Of a stretch of DNA of 18,561 bases, positions 1 through 5,923 are shown piece after piece (positions within the stretch are counted from its first letter, which is position 1; every line of letters begins with the position of its first letter). The stretch is from Nitrospira sp. UBA2083 (GTDB taxonomy: Bacteria; Nitrospirota; Nitrospiria; Nitrospirales; Nitrospiraceae). Both the position numbers and the translations under genes were made by a program. Below the pieces are notes generated by a model that saw nothing but the letters and a program-made list of their open reading frames with translations, did not search any database and was not told the origin of the DNA. The DNA lies in NCBI GenBank assembly GCA_002331625.1, contig DCZN01000120.1, positions 72,175-90,735 of the forward strand. The letters are read 5' to 3'.

Positions 1-590
1 CCACGAACATCGGCATAGTCCTCGTCTTCCGTTGTGCTGACCACCCCCAAGGCATCCTGGCGCGACTCGCTTGGAACAAGAGCCTGATTCCCTTTCAGAA
101 ACTCCACGGCTTCAGGAAGGGTGTGGACGGAGTAGGCACGCACCCCCTTGACCAATGCCGCTTCAGCTCCATTGTCTGCCGGAAGCAGCAAGTCGTAACC
201 GGTTCGGCAGGCCAGTGCAAAGGATAGGGCACCTGTAATCGGCTTCACCCGTCCGTCCAACGACAGCTCTCCGACAACAACCGAATGATCCAACATCGAC
301 TGCGGGATCACCTCTTCCGCGACAAGAATACCGAGTGCAATCGCAAGATCGAGCCCCGACCCTTCTTTTTTGACCCCGGCAGGGGCAAGATTGACGGTGA
401 TGCGTTTGGCAGGGAAGTGAAAGCCCGTGTTCTTCAGTGCGGAGCGAACGCGGTCTCGGCTTTCCTTGACCGTGGCATCCGGTAACCCGACGACGGAAAA
501 TTGTGGAAGGCCACCGGATATATCGACCTCCACGTCCACAAAATGGGCATCGAGCCCGACCAGAGCCGCGCTCGTCACCTTGGCAAGCAT
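1..590 (-). CDS. comM: ComM/YifB-family Mg-chelatase-like AAA+ ATPase, N-terminal part
   Basis: Partial gene: 196 codons read leftward from ATG at 588-590 and run off the left edge. The protein opens MLAKVTSAALVGLDAHFVDV and continues with GGLPQFSVVGLPDATVKESR, RITVNLAPAGVKKEGSGLDL and VVGELSLDGRVKPITGAL. These blocks are typical of the S5/Lon-protease-like N-terminal domain of the YifB/ComM family; the AAA+ ATPase core would lie beyond the window. ComM in transformable Gram-negative bacteria is a hexameric helicase that helps branch migration during integration of incoming DNA, and homologues are widespread in bacteria that are not known to be transformable. An AGAAAGG Shine-Dalgarno-like stretch lies about 10 bases before ATG. 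Family confidence is high; a competence role here is inference. Confidence 0.93.
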   Translation of the reverse strand, partial: MLAKVTSAALVGLDAHFVDVEVDISGGLPQFSVVGLPDATVKESRDRVRSALKNTGFHFPAKRITVNLAPAGVKKEGSGLDLAIALGILVAEEVIPQSMLDHSVVVGELSLDGRVKPITGALSFALACRTGYDLLLPADNGAEAALVKGVRAYSVHTLPEAVEFLKGNQALVPSESRQDALGVVSTTEDEDYADVR

Positions 591-813
591 GACACCACTG
601 CCTTTCTGACCGAGCCCATCGTATTCATGAACGATTGTACTGCAACCGCCGCCGCGACATGCCTGGCGTCTTGGCGGTTTCGTGACGAACCGTCATGAAT
701 AATGTGGGCGTGAGCCGCGGCCAAAACCTGGTAATTATAGGAAATCTCTGTAGGGGTTTCAATAGAACCAGCCGCCGCCTCTTTCCTTACTGGCAGCGCT
801 CGTACCGACTCTG

Positions 814-819
814 TATAAT
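814..819 (+). promoter_or_regulatory. -10 hexamer TATAAT six bases before a start codon
   Basis: A perfect TATAAT is followed by CCCTCC and then ATG at 826. A -35 at 17-base spacing would be TGGCAG (791-796), a weak match. Transcription would begin at or next to the start codon and no Shine-Dalgarno sequence is present, so the mRNA may be leaderless. The 591-813 stretch upstream holds nothing else I recognise. Confidence 0.5.
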
Positions 820-825
820 CCCTCC

Positions 826-1461
826 ATGCGCCTCTGGTCACCCCCAGAGGGAGTGGTCACTTCCAGTCGGTCACCACTTCACTGGCAACCTCCGCCCATC
901 CTAGTGGTCAGTTCCCTTGCCTTGCTCACAGTTCTCCTCCCCGAGTATGCTCCTGCCATGAATGATACCGTGGTTCCCATCCAACGCGCCAAGAACACGT
1001 CCCCGTATGTCGGATCGGCCATGGCCGTGCTCGCGACACTCCAACAGGCGGACGTACTTCCGCCGGAAGGCAGCCGAGAGGCCGATCGCGTGATCCAGTC
1101 CGTGATCCAGATTCAATCCGCATTTGCAAAGGGAACGGATCGCTCCCTACAAGATTTCGCACGGCGGGCTCTGGCCGAACAGCATGGTGAGGAGGCCGCC
1201 GCCGTATGGGAACGATTTCGCACAAGCGGATGGACGGCCGATATATTGCAAACGCTCTCAGACACAGAGTTGAAGGCTTCAGCGGAAGAACGGCAAGGAC
1301 TCGCGATGGGGCTCGAACAGTTCAACCTATCAGTCCATGATTTCAATCGTTTCATGCAACTCATCAGAGACGGCCGCTCGGCGCTCGCAGCGCGAGGGTT
1401 GAACTTTGCAGAGGTGTATGCTCACCATCGGAACGCGATGCCGGGCGCGGGGGCTCGATAG
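826..1461 (+). CDS. Exported protein of unknown function
   Basis: 211 residues from ATG 826; I do not recognise the family. The N-terminus has a long n-region containing arginines, then a hydrophobic run ILVVSSLALLTVLLP (about residues 25-39), followed by EYAPAMND. That fits a long signal peptide cleaved near residue 44. The rest is soluble, charged and probably helical, with no cysteine and no obvious catalytic motif. An internal ATG at 958 would remove the hydrophobic segment, but it has no good ribosome site either. The gene stands alone. Its -10 box sits six bases before ATG, so a leaderless transcript is possible. It is probably periplasmic or anchored in the inner membrane. The coding call rests on an uninterrupted frame that is much longer than the competing frames here. 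Confidence 0.72.
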   Translation: MRLWSPPEGVVTSSRSPLHWQPPPILVVSSLALLTVLLPEYAPAMNDTVVPIQRAKNTSPYVGSAMAVLATLQQADVLPPEGSREADRVIQSVIQIQSAFAKGTDRSLQDFARRALAEQHGEEAAAVWERFRTSGWTADILQTLSDTELKASAEERQGLAMGLEQFNLSVHDFNRFMQLIRDGRSALAARGLNFAEVYAHHRNAMPGAGAR

Positions 1462-1463
1462 GC

Positions 1464-1545
1464 CTCGAACGTTTCGAGTTTCATGTTTCTAGTTAGGGAC
1501 TCGTTCAAGAACGTGAGACCTGAAACCCGCAACCTGAAACTCTTC
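1464..1545. repeat. Hyphenated inverted repeat with GTTTCA/TGAAAC arms
   Basis: A small hairpin, CTCGAA-CGT-TTCGAG (1464-1478), is followed by a larger imperfect inverted repeat. Arm 1476-1502 begins GAGTTTCATGTT and arm 1515-1542 ends AACCTGAAACTC. The right arm contains ACCTGAAAC twice. It starts two bases after the 826-1461 stop codon and could act as a weak terminator: the hairpin is followed by a T-rich stretch. The sequence style resembles short intergenic repeats I recall from Nitrospira. Confidence 0.55.
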
Positions 1546-1613
1546 CGGAACAAGCGGCATAACAAGGACCACTGCACATTCATTTCGTTACCCATTTTTA
1601 GAGGGAGGATCTC

Positions 1614-1850
1614 ATGGCAACCAGAGCGTACATTCTCATCAAGGTGAAAGCGGGGCGAACCAAGGACGTCGTGGCGTCGCTCAAACGCATTCCCGGCGTC
1701 GAACAGGCCCACTCCTGCTTCGGCCGTCCGGATATTTTCGTCTTTATCAGCGTCAATGATGAACGGGCACTCTCCGACATCGTGATTACGAAGATCCATG
1801 CGATCGACGGTGTGGAGGAGACGGATACGCACATCGTCGCCGAATCGTAA
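1614..1850 (+). CDS. Stand-alone Lrp/AsnC ligand-binding (RAM) domain protein
   Basis: 78 residues, with a strong ribosome site (AGGGAGG, 7 bases before ATG). The sequence ATRAYILIKVKAGRTKDVVA, the middle block IPGVEQAHSCFGRPDIFVFI and the end IDGVEETDTHIVAES match the AsnC C-terminal effector-binding fold (alpha/beta ferredoxin-like). There is no helix-turn-helix domain, and the ORF begins directly at the first strand of the fold. In Lrp/AsnC regulators this domain dimerises and binds amino acids. Stand-alone versions are common in archaea and some bacteria and may sense ligands or modulate full-length Lrp proteins. It lies between two repeats, is probably its own transcript, and its ligand and partner are unknown. 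Confidence 0.88.
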   Translation: MATRAYILIKVKAGRTKDVVASLKRIPGVEQAHSCFGRPDIFVFISVNDERALSDIVITKIHAIDGVEETDTHIVAES

Positions 1851-1873
1851 CCCTGCGCCGACGCAACCGTATC

Positions 1874-1943
1874 TCGTGAAGCGTGAAACGCCAGGAGAGA
1901 AAGACAACAGGTCTGATCTTTGATTGCGAGATACGCTTCACGA
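1874..1943. repeat. Inverted repeat TCGTGAAGCGT, right arm inside a gene end
   Basis: Perfect 11-base arms: TCGTGAAGCGT (1874-1884) and ACGCTTCACGA (1933-1943), 48 bases apart. The left arm is followed by GAAACG, giving the GTGAAGCGTGAAACG wording I recall from dispersed Nitrospira repeats. The right arm overlaps the last codons and the TGA of the minus-strand oxidoreductase gene (1938-1940). The repeat lies between two converging genes, so it may work as a bidirectional terminator or RNA-end stabiliser. Confidence 0.6.
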
Positions 1944-2915
1944 ACGATGAGGAACAGAAACACGAATGCCTCCGGCCTGTGCCGACTGGTAACAGGCTTC
2001 GGCAAGTTCTACTGCGCGGCAACCGTCTTCTCCCGTGATCGGCATAGGTGTGCCCTCTCTCACGGCTTGCAGAAAGGCTGAGAGCGTGTAGAGGACCGTC
2101 AGGGACTGCGGGAAATCAGCATGTGTCGTTTCTGCACCCGCAGCGTCGAGACAGCGAATTCGACGCTGAACCCAGTCCGTTTCTATTCGACCCTGTGAAC
2201 CGATCCACGTCGCGCGCCCCGCACGTTCGCCCGAGACCCGTGCGATTTCTATCCGACAAGCCGTTCCCCCCGTCGTGGTGAGGTGCACCGAAACCTCCCG
2301 TTCCGGTGCGACGGGGGGAACGTGATCCATGGTACACCGCACAGCTTGCACCTCTTCCCCCGTCAGAAATCGAACCAGGTCGAGCATATGGACGCCGATT
2401 TCCATCAAGGCCCCTCGCTTCCCATAGCCCGCAACATGGTCGGGAGCCGTTTGTCGGATCTCGATATGAAACACCAATTCCAGTTGTTGAGACCGACCGA
2501 TACAAAGTTGGAGGCTCTTCATGTGTTGAATGGTCTTATCGAAACGGATGGTCTGGGCCGTCATCAAGGGGATCCCGGCTTGGCGGGCCTGATCCACCAT
2601 CAGACGCGCATCGGCCGCCGTGATGGCCAGCGGCTTCTCGATCAACAGTGGTTTGCCGGCATGGGCCGCAAGTCGGCAGATCTCGGGAGCGTACAGAGGG
2701 GGCGTCACCACCACAACCACATCGACCGCCGGATCGGCGATCAGCGCCTCGGCGTTGCCATAGACCGTGACCGATTCGGCACCAGGCAGATGAAACCCTT
2801 GTTCCGGGTGACGTCGACACACGGCCCGAAGAGAGGCCGTCGGGAGATCACGGAGAAGGTGCTGGGCATATCGGGCCCCATGACGACCGACCCCGATCAG
2901 CCCCACTCCCATCAT
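1938..2915 (-). CDS. Gfo/Idh/MocA-family NAD(P)-dependent oxidoreductase
   Basis: 325 residues from ATG 2913-2915. An N-terminal Rossmann fold is shown by MGVGLIGVGRHGARYAQ. The strand ending VVVVTPP and the EKP motif (residues 93-95, LLIEKPLAITAADA) are family hallmarks. The C-terminal domain carries MEIGVHMLDLVRFLTG (171-186), with the His and Asp usually found in the active site. Members oxidise or reduce hydroxyls of sugars, inositols and nucleotide sugars; the substrate here is unknown. The frame is open back to 3011, but I chose 2915 because AGGA lies five bases upstream and because a good promoter (2959-2987) falls inside the longer frame. The gene is divergent from the hydrolase-like gene, and its stop codon lies inside an inverted-repeat arm. 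Confidence 0.92.
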   Translation of the reverse strand: MMGVGLIGVGRHGARYAQHLLRDLPTASLRAVCRRHPEQGFHLPGAESVTVYGNAEALIADPAVDVVVVVTPPLYAPEICRLAAHAGKPLLIEKPLAITAADARLMVDQARQAGIPLMTAQTIRFDKTIQHMKSLQLCIGRSQQLELVFHIEIRQTAPDHVAGYGKRGALMEIGVHMLDLVRFLTGEEVQAVRCTMDHVPPVAPEREVSVHLTTTGGTACRIEIARVSGERAGRATWIGSQGRIETDWVQRRIRCLDAAGAETTHADFPQSLTVLYTLSAFLQAVREGTPMPITGEDGCRAVELAEACYQSAQAGGIRVSVPHRS

Positions 2916-2958
2916 GCTAGTCCTGCGATCCTGGCTCATGTCATCTGCTACTGTCGCC

Positions 2959-2987
2959 ACTGTAGAGCGAGGTCTCCAGGCAGTCAA
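2959..2987 (-). promoter_or_regulatory. Sigma70-type promoter of the oxidoreductase gene
   Basis: Read on the minus strand: -35 TTGACT (2982-2987), 17-base spacer, -10 TACAGT (2959-2964). The start would be near 2952, giving a leader of about 37 bases before ATG 2915. Confidence 0.65.
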
Positions 2988-2996
2988 CACGCGCAT

Positions 2997-3026
2997 TTGA
3001 CATTCCCGCAAATGGCTTCATATAGT
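2997..3026 (+). promoter_or_regulatory. Sigma70-type promoter of the hydrolase-like gene
   Basis: -35 TTGACA (perfect, 2997-3002), 18-base spacer, -10 TATAGT (3021-3026). The start would be near 3033, giving a leader of about 40 bases. Its -35 lies only nine bases from the -35 of the divergent oxidoreductase promoter, so the two may compete or share control. Confidence 0.7.
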
Positions 3027-3072
3027 AACGCGATGGTCCGAACAACACCTCGCCTGTAACTGACTCACGACT

Positions 3073-3873
3073 ATGCCGACGGCACAAGCAACGCCATTCA
3101 CTCTGGAACAGATCGGAACGGGAACCGCACGGTTCCCTAGTGGTGTACCGATTCCCACGCACACCGACCAGATGGTCGATCCCTACTTTAAAAGCAAAAT
3201 GCCGAAGGAACATCAAGTCGATTGCCTGATGTTCTGGCCGCAACAGGCTGGAATTTATCCTGGGCTGGTGCTCTTGCATGATTGGTGGGGTCTCACCGGT
3301 CAGATGAAGGACCTCGGCGCTCGGCTGGCCTGTGAGGGGTACGCCGTGATTATTCCGAATCTGTACGGACGATTGGGCGGAATGGTCACGGCCAACGATG
3401 ACGTGGCAGCCGCGCTGCTGGAACGCCAAAACGACACCCATGTCATGACCGACATCAATTCCTGCTGCGAGTATCTCAACACCCGCCACTTTGTGAAGAA
3501 AAATATCCACGGGGTCGTCGGCTATGGCATGGGAGGGTCCTATGCGTTACAGTTCGCATGCCAGCGGAAACGGTTGCGGGCTGCCGTGTCGTATTACGGA
3601 AAGATGCTCAAATCCAAAGAGATGCTGAAAGACCTCTTCTCTCCTGTGCTGTATCACCAGGCCGGGAAGGATCCGCTGGTCACGCAAGACGAGATTCAGC
3701 AGCTGCGCAGCGCTTCTGTGGACTATGCCAAGCGAGTCGAGATTCATCTCTATCCCGACGCGGCCCATGCCTTCTGTAATGATATGAAACCCGGCGCGTA
3801 TGATGCCGACCATTCAGCACGTGCCTGGGAGCGAACCGCAAGCTTCTTAAAGTCTTGCTTCCAAGGAACATGA
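3073..3873 (+). CDS. Dienelactone-hydrolase-like alpha/beta-hydrolase with glycine at the nucleophile position
   Basis: 266 residues. PGLVLLHDWWGL (63-74) is the conserved oxyanion-region strand of dienelactone hydrolases. VVGYGMGGSYAL (148-159) is the nucleophile elbow, and YPDAAHAFCND (228-237) carries the catalytic His. From memory, the Pseudomonas enzyme uses Cys123, Asp171 and His202. The same spacing here gives positions 152, 200 and about 232: D200 (HQAGKDPL) and H232 are present, but residue 152 is Gly (GGC, 3526-3528). The classical hydrolytic mechanism should therefore be lost, so this may be a pseudo-enzyme or have another role. A roughly 60-residue N-terminal segment with YFKSKMPKEHQVDCLMFWP precedes the core. 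No secretion signal is evident. The next gene overlaps its stop by four bases. Confidence 0.9.
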   Translation: MPTAQATPFTLEQIGTGTARFPSGVPIPTHTDQMVDPYFKSKMPKEHQVDCLMFWPQQAGIYPGLVLLHDWWGLTGQMKDLGARLACEGYAVIIPNLYGRLGGMVTANDDVAAALLERQNDTHVMTDINSCCEYLNTRHFVKKNIHGVVGYGMGGSYALQFACQRKRLRAAVSYYGKMLKSKEMLKDLFSPVLYHQAGKDPLVTQDEIQQLRSASVDYAKRVEIHLYPDAAHAFCNDMKPGAYDADHSARAWERTASFLKSCFQGT

Positions 3874-4871
3874 TCCGACGTAGTCTCCCCCGTCTCGTAC
3901 ATCCTTACTTACAAGTCGATGCCGCGACTGCTCCCGACCGGAATCAACATCACATCGCACGTGGCATGGCCGCAATCAGTTGCTTCGTAATCGTACTGCT
4001 TGCAATGTTTGCACCACTTACCCCGTCTTTTGCCATAACAGAGGGAAACGTGTCCCCGCAACTACTCACTGACGTCGTGACTCAACGCGCCGATCAGCTG
4101 GCGTCCGTGGACTCGGATGAGCGGGCTCTGAGGTTGTTTACCACGACGGTCGGACCCGCCCTGGGGCTGAAGGATGCAGCTGGAGCATTGAGTGCCAGAC
4201 TCCCCAGTAAAATGGTCAAGGAACTGGGGTTGGCAGAACTGTCCCAATCAGCCTCTGACCTGATGGGCGTGCTGGCGATATGGCAGTTGGCTGATGCCAT
4301 TCGTCATGATACGGGGTCGTCCTCTGCGCTGTTCCCACTGTCTGCGACACGACAGGAATGGTTGCGAGGCCGGAGCAAGACTGCACCGCTTTCCGACCTC
4401 CTCCGTCTTGCGATGGAGGATCCGGCGCTTCGGACGACCCATGAAACAACCCGGCCACGAAACCCCGAACTTCTATTGGCGGCAGAGCGGACGGCCTTTG
4501 AAGCAAGTCAACGGGCCACTTCGACCTGGTGGGACCTCTACGGCTGGAAGGAACGCATCAGACAAGCGAAGGGGCATGCTCGGCTCTGCGGAACCTGGCA
4601 GTGGATCATTCATAATCACCAAATCCACGGCGAGCAAAAATCCACGATTATTTTTCCTCCATCCGGACGCGTTTCGGCCAATGCCGTAACCCCGGCTGAA
4701 ACCATCATCCTGGGAGATGCCATTTACTTGCGATGGGAGCAAAACGGGCACATCCAAGAAGACAGTTTGTTGTTCATCAAAGACGACAATAAAATCGAGG
4801 GTTCGTTTATGAACAATACAGGGGGATATGGACCTGTGAGCGGTAAGCGTCTCGCCCCATGCCAGCCTTAG
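3870..4871 (+). CDS. Exported protein of unknown function, coupled to the upstream gene
   Basis: 333 residues from ATG 3870, which overlaps the previous stop as ATGA and so suggests translational coupling; a TTG at 3855 in frame is a less likely start. A hydrophobic run AAISCFVIVLLAMFAPLTP ending at PSFA/ITEG (about residues 34-56) looks like a signal peptide with a long n-region, or a membrane anchor. The middle part (about 60-190) is helical. The last 100 residues form a separate beta-rich domain beginning CGTWQWIIHNHQIHGEQK, with IILGDAIYLRWEQNGH and IKDDNKIEGSFMNNTGGYGP. This resembles small lipocalin-like or quality-control-type domains that start with a GTW motif, but I cannot name the family. 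Pairing with a hydrolase-like protein hints at a joint role; that is inference. Confidence 0.75.
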   Translation: MIRRSLPRLVHPYLQVDAATAPDRNQHHIARGMAAISCFVIVLLAMFAPLTPSFAITEGNVSPQLLTDVVTQRADQLASVDSDERALRLFTTTVGPALGLKDAAGALSARLPSKMVKELGLAELSQSASDLMGVLAIWQLADAIRHDTGSSSALFPLSATRQEWLRGRSKTAPLSDLLRLAMEDPALRTTHETTRPRNPELLLAAERTAFEASQRATSTWWDLYGWKERIRQAKGHARLCGTWQWIIHNHQIHGEQKSTIIFPPSGRVSANAVTPAETIILGDAIYLRWEQNGHIQEDSLLFIKDDNKIEGSFMNNTGGYGPVSGKRLAPCQP

Positions 4872-4890
4872 TAGGATGCCGAAAAACTCC
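4871..4890 (+). repeat. Solitary half-arm of the GCAGGATGTT repeat
   Basis: GTAGGATGCCGAAAAACTCC matches the right-arm sequence of the neighbouring element (GCAGGATGTTGAAAAAGTCC) at 16 of 20 positions, in the same direction as the left arm. It begins at the last base of the preceding TAG stop codon. It looks like a remnant or partial copy. Confidence 0.5.
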
Positions 4891-4918
4891 TATAGCCTCA
4901 GATTGTTCTGGTATACCT

Positions 4919-5043
4919 GCAGGATGTTCAAAAAGGCCGTCCAGCGCGGCCGCAGCGAACGAAAGGCCGAGGCGTACGCGGTTGGTACGTTGAGGCCTTG
5001 AGAGAGACGAGAACAAAGCTGGCGGACTTTTTCAACATCCTGC
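4919..5043. repeat. 125-bp nested palindromic element with terminal inverted repeats
   Basis: The terminal inverted repeats are about 26 bases. Left arm 4919-4945 begins GCAGGATGTTCAAAAAGG. Right arm 5018-5043 read on the other strand begins GCAGGATGTTGAAAAAGT. They differ by two substitutions and one indel. Inside is a second palindrome: AGGCC (4964-4968) and CGTAC (4973-4977) pair with GTACG (4985-4989) and GGCCT (4994-4998) around a GCGGTTG loop. No ORF fits. I recall this element as widely dispersed in Nitrospira genomes, but could not search. It resembles a non-autonomous MITE or REP-like unit and would fold into a long hairpin in DNA or RNA. The right arm includes the last codons and the stop of the DUF423 gene. 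Confidence 0.75.
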
Positions 5044-5424
5044 CCACCGCCAAGCGCGCCAAGCCAACACCGCCCACCCCCCGATAAAGAGGACGCCCCC
5101 AACCGGCGTGACCGCACCTAACCATCGGATCCCCAATAACGACACCCCGTACAGGCTCCCGGAAAACAGCAGTGTCCCTGCCAAAAACAACCACCCGGCT
5201 TTGGCAGCACCCGTATCGCGCCCGATCCACACCGCAAACCCACTCAGGATCATCCCGAAGGCGTGATACATTTGATAGCGGGTCGCCGTGTCATAGACAG
5301 CCAGGAGCTGTTGATCCAACATCCCTTTGAGCATATGGGCTCCAAATGCCCCAGCTGCCACTCCGAGTCCGGCACTGATACAGCCGATCATCACCAACCG
5401 TCGAAACAACGCATCGACATCCAT
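5032..5424 (-). CDS. DUF423 (YgdD-like) small integral membrane protein
   Basis: 130 residues from ATG 5422-5424, the usual DUF423 length. Family features are AGLGVAAGAFGAHMLKGML near the N-terminus and ATRYQMYHAFGMILSG in the second segment, then GWLFLAGTLLFSGSLYGVSL and LGAVTPVGGVLFIGGWAVLA, giving four predicted membrane helices. The function of the family is unknown. The frame is open back to 5508, but I chose the internal ATG because it begins at the conserved domain and has a GAGGAG site about 10 bases upstream. The last residues (AGC) and TGA are encoded inside the terminal arm of the 4919-5043 repeat, so the C-terminus may have been set by insertion of that element. Confidence 0.9.
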   Translation of the reverse strand: MDVDALFRRLVMIGCISAGLGVAAGAFGAHMLKGMLDQQLLAVYDTATRYQMYHAFGMILSGFAVWIGRDTGAAKAGWLFLAGTLLFSGSLYGVSLLGIRWLGAVTPVGGVLFIGGWAVLAWRAWRWAGC

Positions 5425-5531
5425 TGAACCACGCTCCTCTAAGCAACGCTCCTGACAAACCGTGCGATCATACGCGATCCCGCCAGAATACTCCATCAAC
5501 GATGCCAAAGAGAGCGCGTTGATTCTTCTGA

Positions 5532-5537
5532 TATAGT
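5532..5537 (+). promoter_or_regulatory. -10-like TATAGT six bases before a start codon
   Basis: TATAGT is followed by TATTCC and ATG at 5544, the same geometry as at 814-826. There is no Shine-Dalgarno sequence and no convincing -35 at 16-18 bases. It may drive a leaderless transcript of the small exported protein. Confidence 0.35.
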
Positions 5538-5543
5538 TATTCC

Positions 5544-5813
5544 ATGCATGATCGATGGCGTATTGGACTGCTTGTGTGGCTACTCATGCTTTCCTCAGGC
5601 GGGACGGGCGCCATGGCTGTTGATTCGCAACAGATCGACCGAAACAAAGGGCTCACCGTGGACGAACTGACACGCGGAGTACGGGGGGCGGTGCAGAATA
5701 TCGAAAAAGAAATCCCCAAGATCGGACCGGCGATCGGCAAGGCCATGAAATCCCGCGGCGGGAATGGTTCGGGGTCAACACGGCCTCAGAAGTCACCATC
5801 CAATTCACGATAA
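5544..5813 (+). CDS. Small exported protein of unknown function
   Basis: 89 residues. MHDRWRIGLLVWLLMLSSGG followed by TGAMA/VDSQ is a good Sec signal peptide with a cleavage site near residue 25, leaving a mature protein of about 64 residues. The mature part has an amphipathic stretch (LTVDELTRGVRGAVQNIEKE) and a flexible basic tail rich in Gly, Ser, Lys and Arg. I do not recognise the family. No Shine-Dalgarno sequence precedes ATG, and a -10-like box lies six bases upstream. It is 110 bases before the bactofilin gene, with a weak hairpin and a separate promoter between, so cotranscription is uncertain. It is probably periplasmic. Confidence 0.65.
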   Translation: MHDRWRIGLLVWLLMLSSGGTGAMAVDSQQIDRNKGLTVDELTRGVRGAVQNIEKEIPKIGPAIGKAMKSRGGNGSGSTRPQKSPSNSR

Positions 5814-5815
5814 TC

Positions 5816-5834
5816 TTGCGCCCTTCTCGCGCAA
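5816..5834 (+). terminator. Weak hairpin after the small exported protein
   Basis: TTGCGC pairs perfectly with GCGCAA around a seven-base loop, beginning two bases after the stop codon. No T-run follows, so it is at best a weak or factor-dependent terminator. Confidence 0.3.
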
Positions 5835-5852
5835 TACCCTCCACATTGAGCC

Positions 5853-5882
5853 TTTGATTCTTGCTCATGACTCCTGTATGGT
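5853..5882 (+). promoter_or_regulatory. Possible promoter of the bactofilin gene
   Basis: TTGATT (5853-5858), 18-base spacer, TATGGT (5877-5882). The start would be near 5889, leaving a leader of about 35 bases that contains the AGAGGA ribosome site. Confidence 0.5.
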
Positions 5883-5923
5883 TAAGCCTTCATTTTTGAG
5901 ACCACCTCTGAAAGAGGATCATC

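Noticed and set aside
285..841. Several short open frames on both strands around the left end (285-485, 427-609, 501-698, 575-841).
   Set aside because: They are shadows of the comM gene or lie in the intergenic stretch after its start. Their translations are rich in Arg, Ser and Pro and show no domain or ribosome site.
2939..3011. Longer N-terminus for the oxidoreductase starting at 3011 or 2939.
   Set aside because: The extension precedes the Rossmann strand, contains a good promoter for this gene and lacks a ribosome site, while 2915 has AGGA at five bases.
2283..3059. 258-codon open frame on the plus strand opposite the oxidoreductase.
   Set aside because: It is antisense to a strongly supported Gfo/Idh/MocA gene, and its translation is His- and Arg-rich without any protein family pattern.
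1464..5043. The repeats as a CRISPR array or attachment sites.
   Set aside because: The repeats differ from one another, are inverted rather than evenly spaced direct copies, and have no cas or integrase gene nearby.
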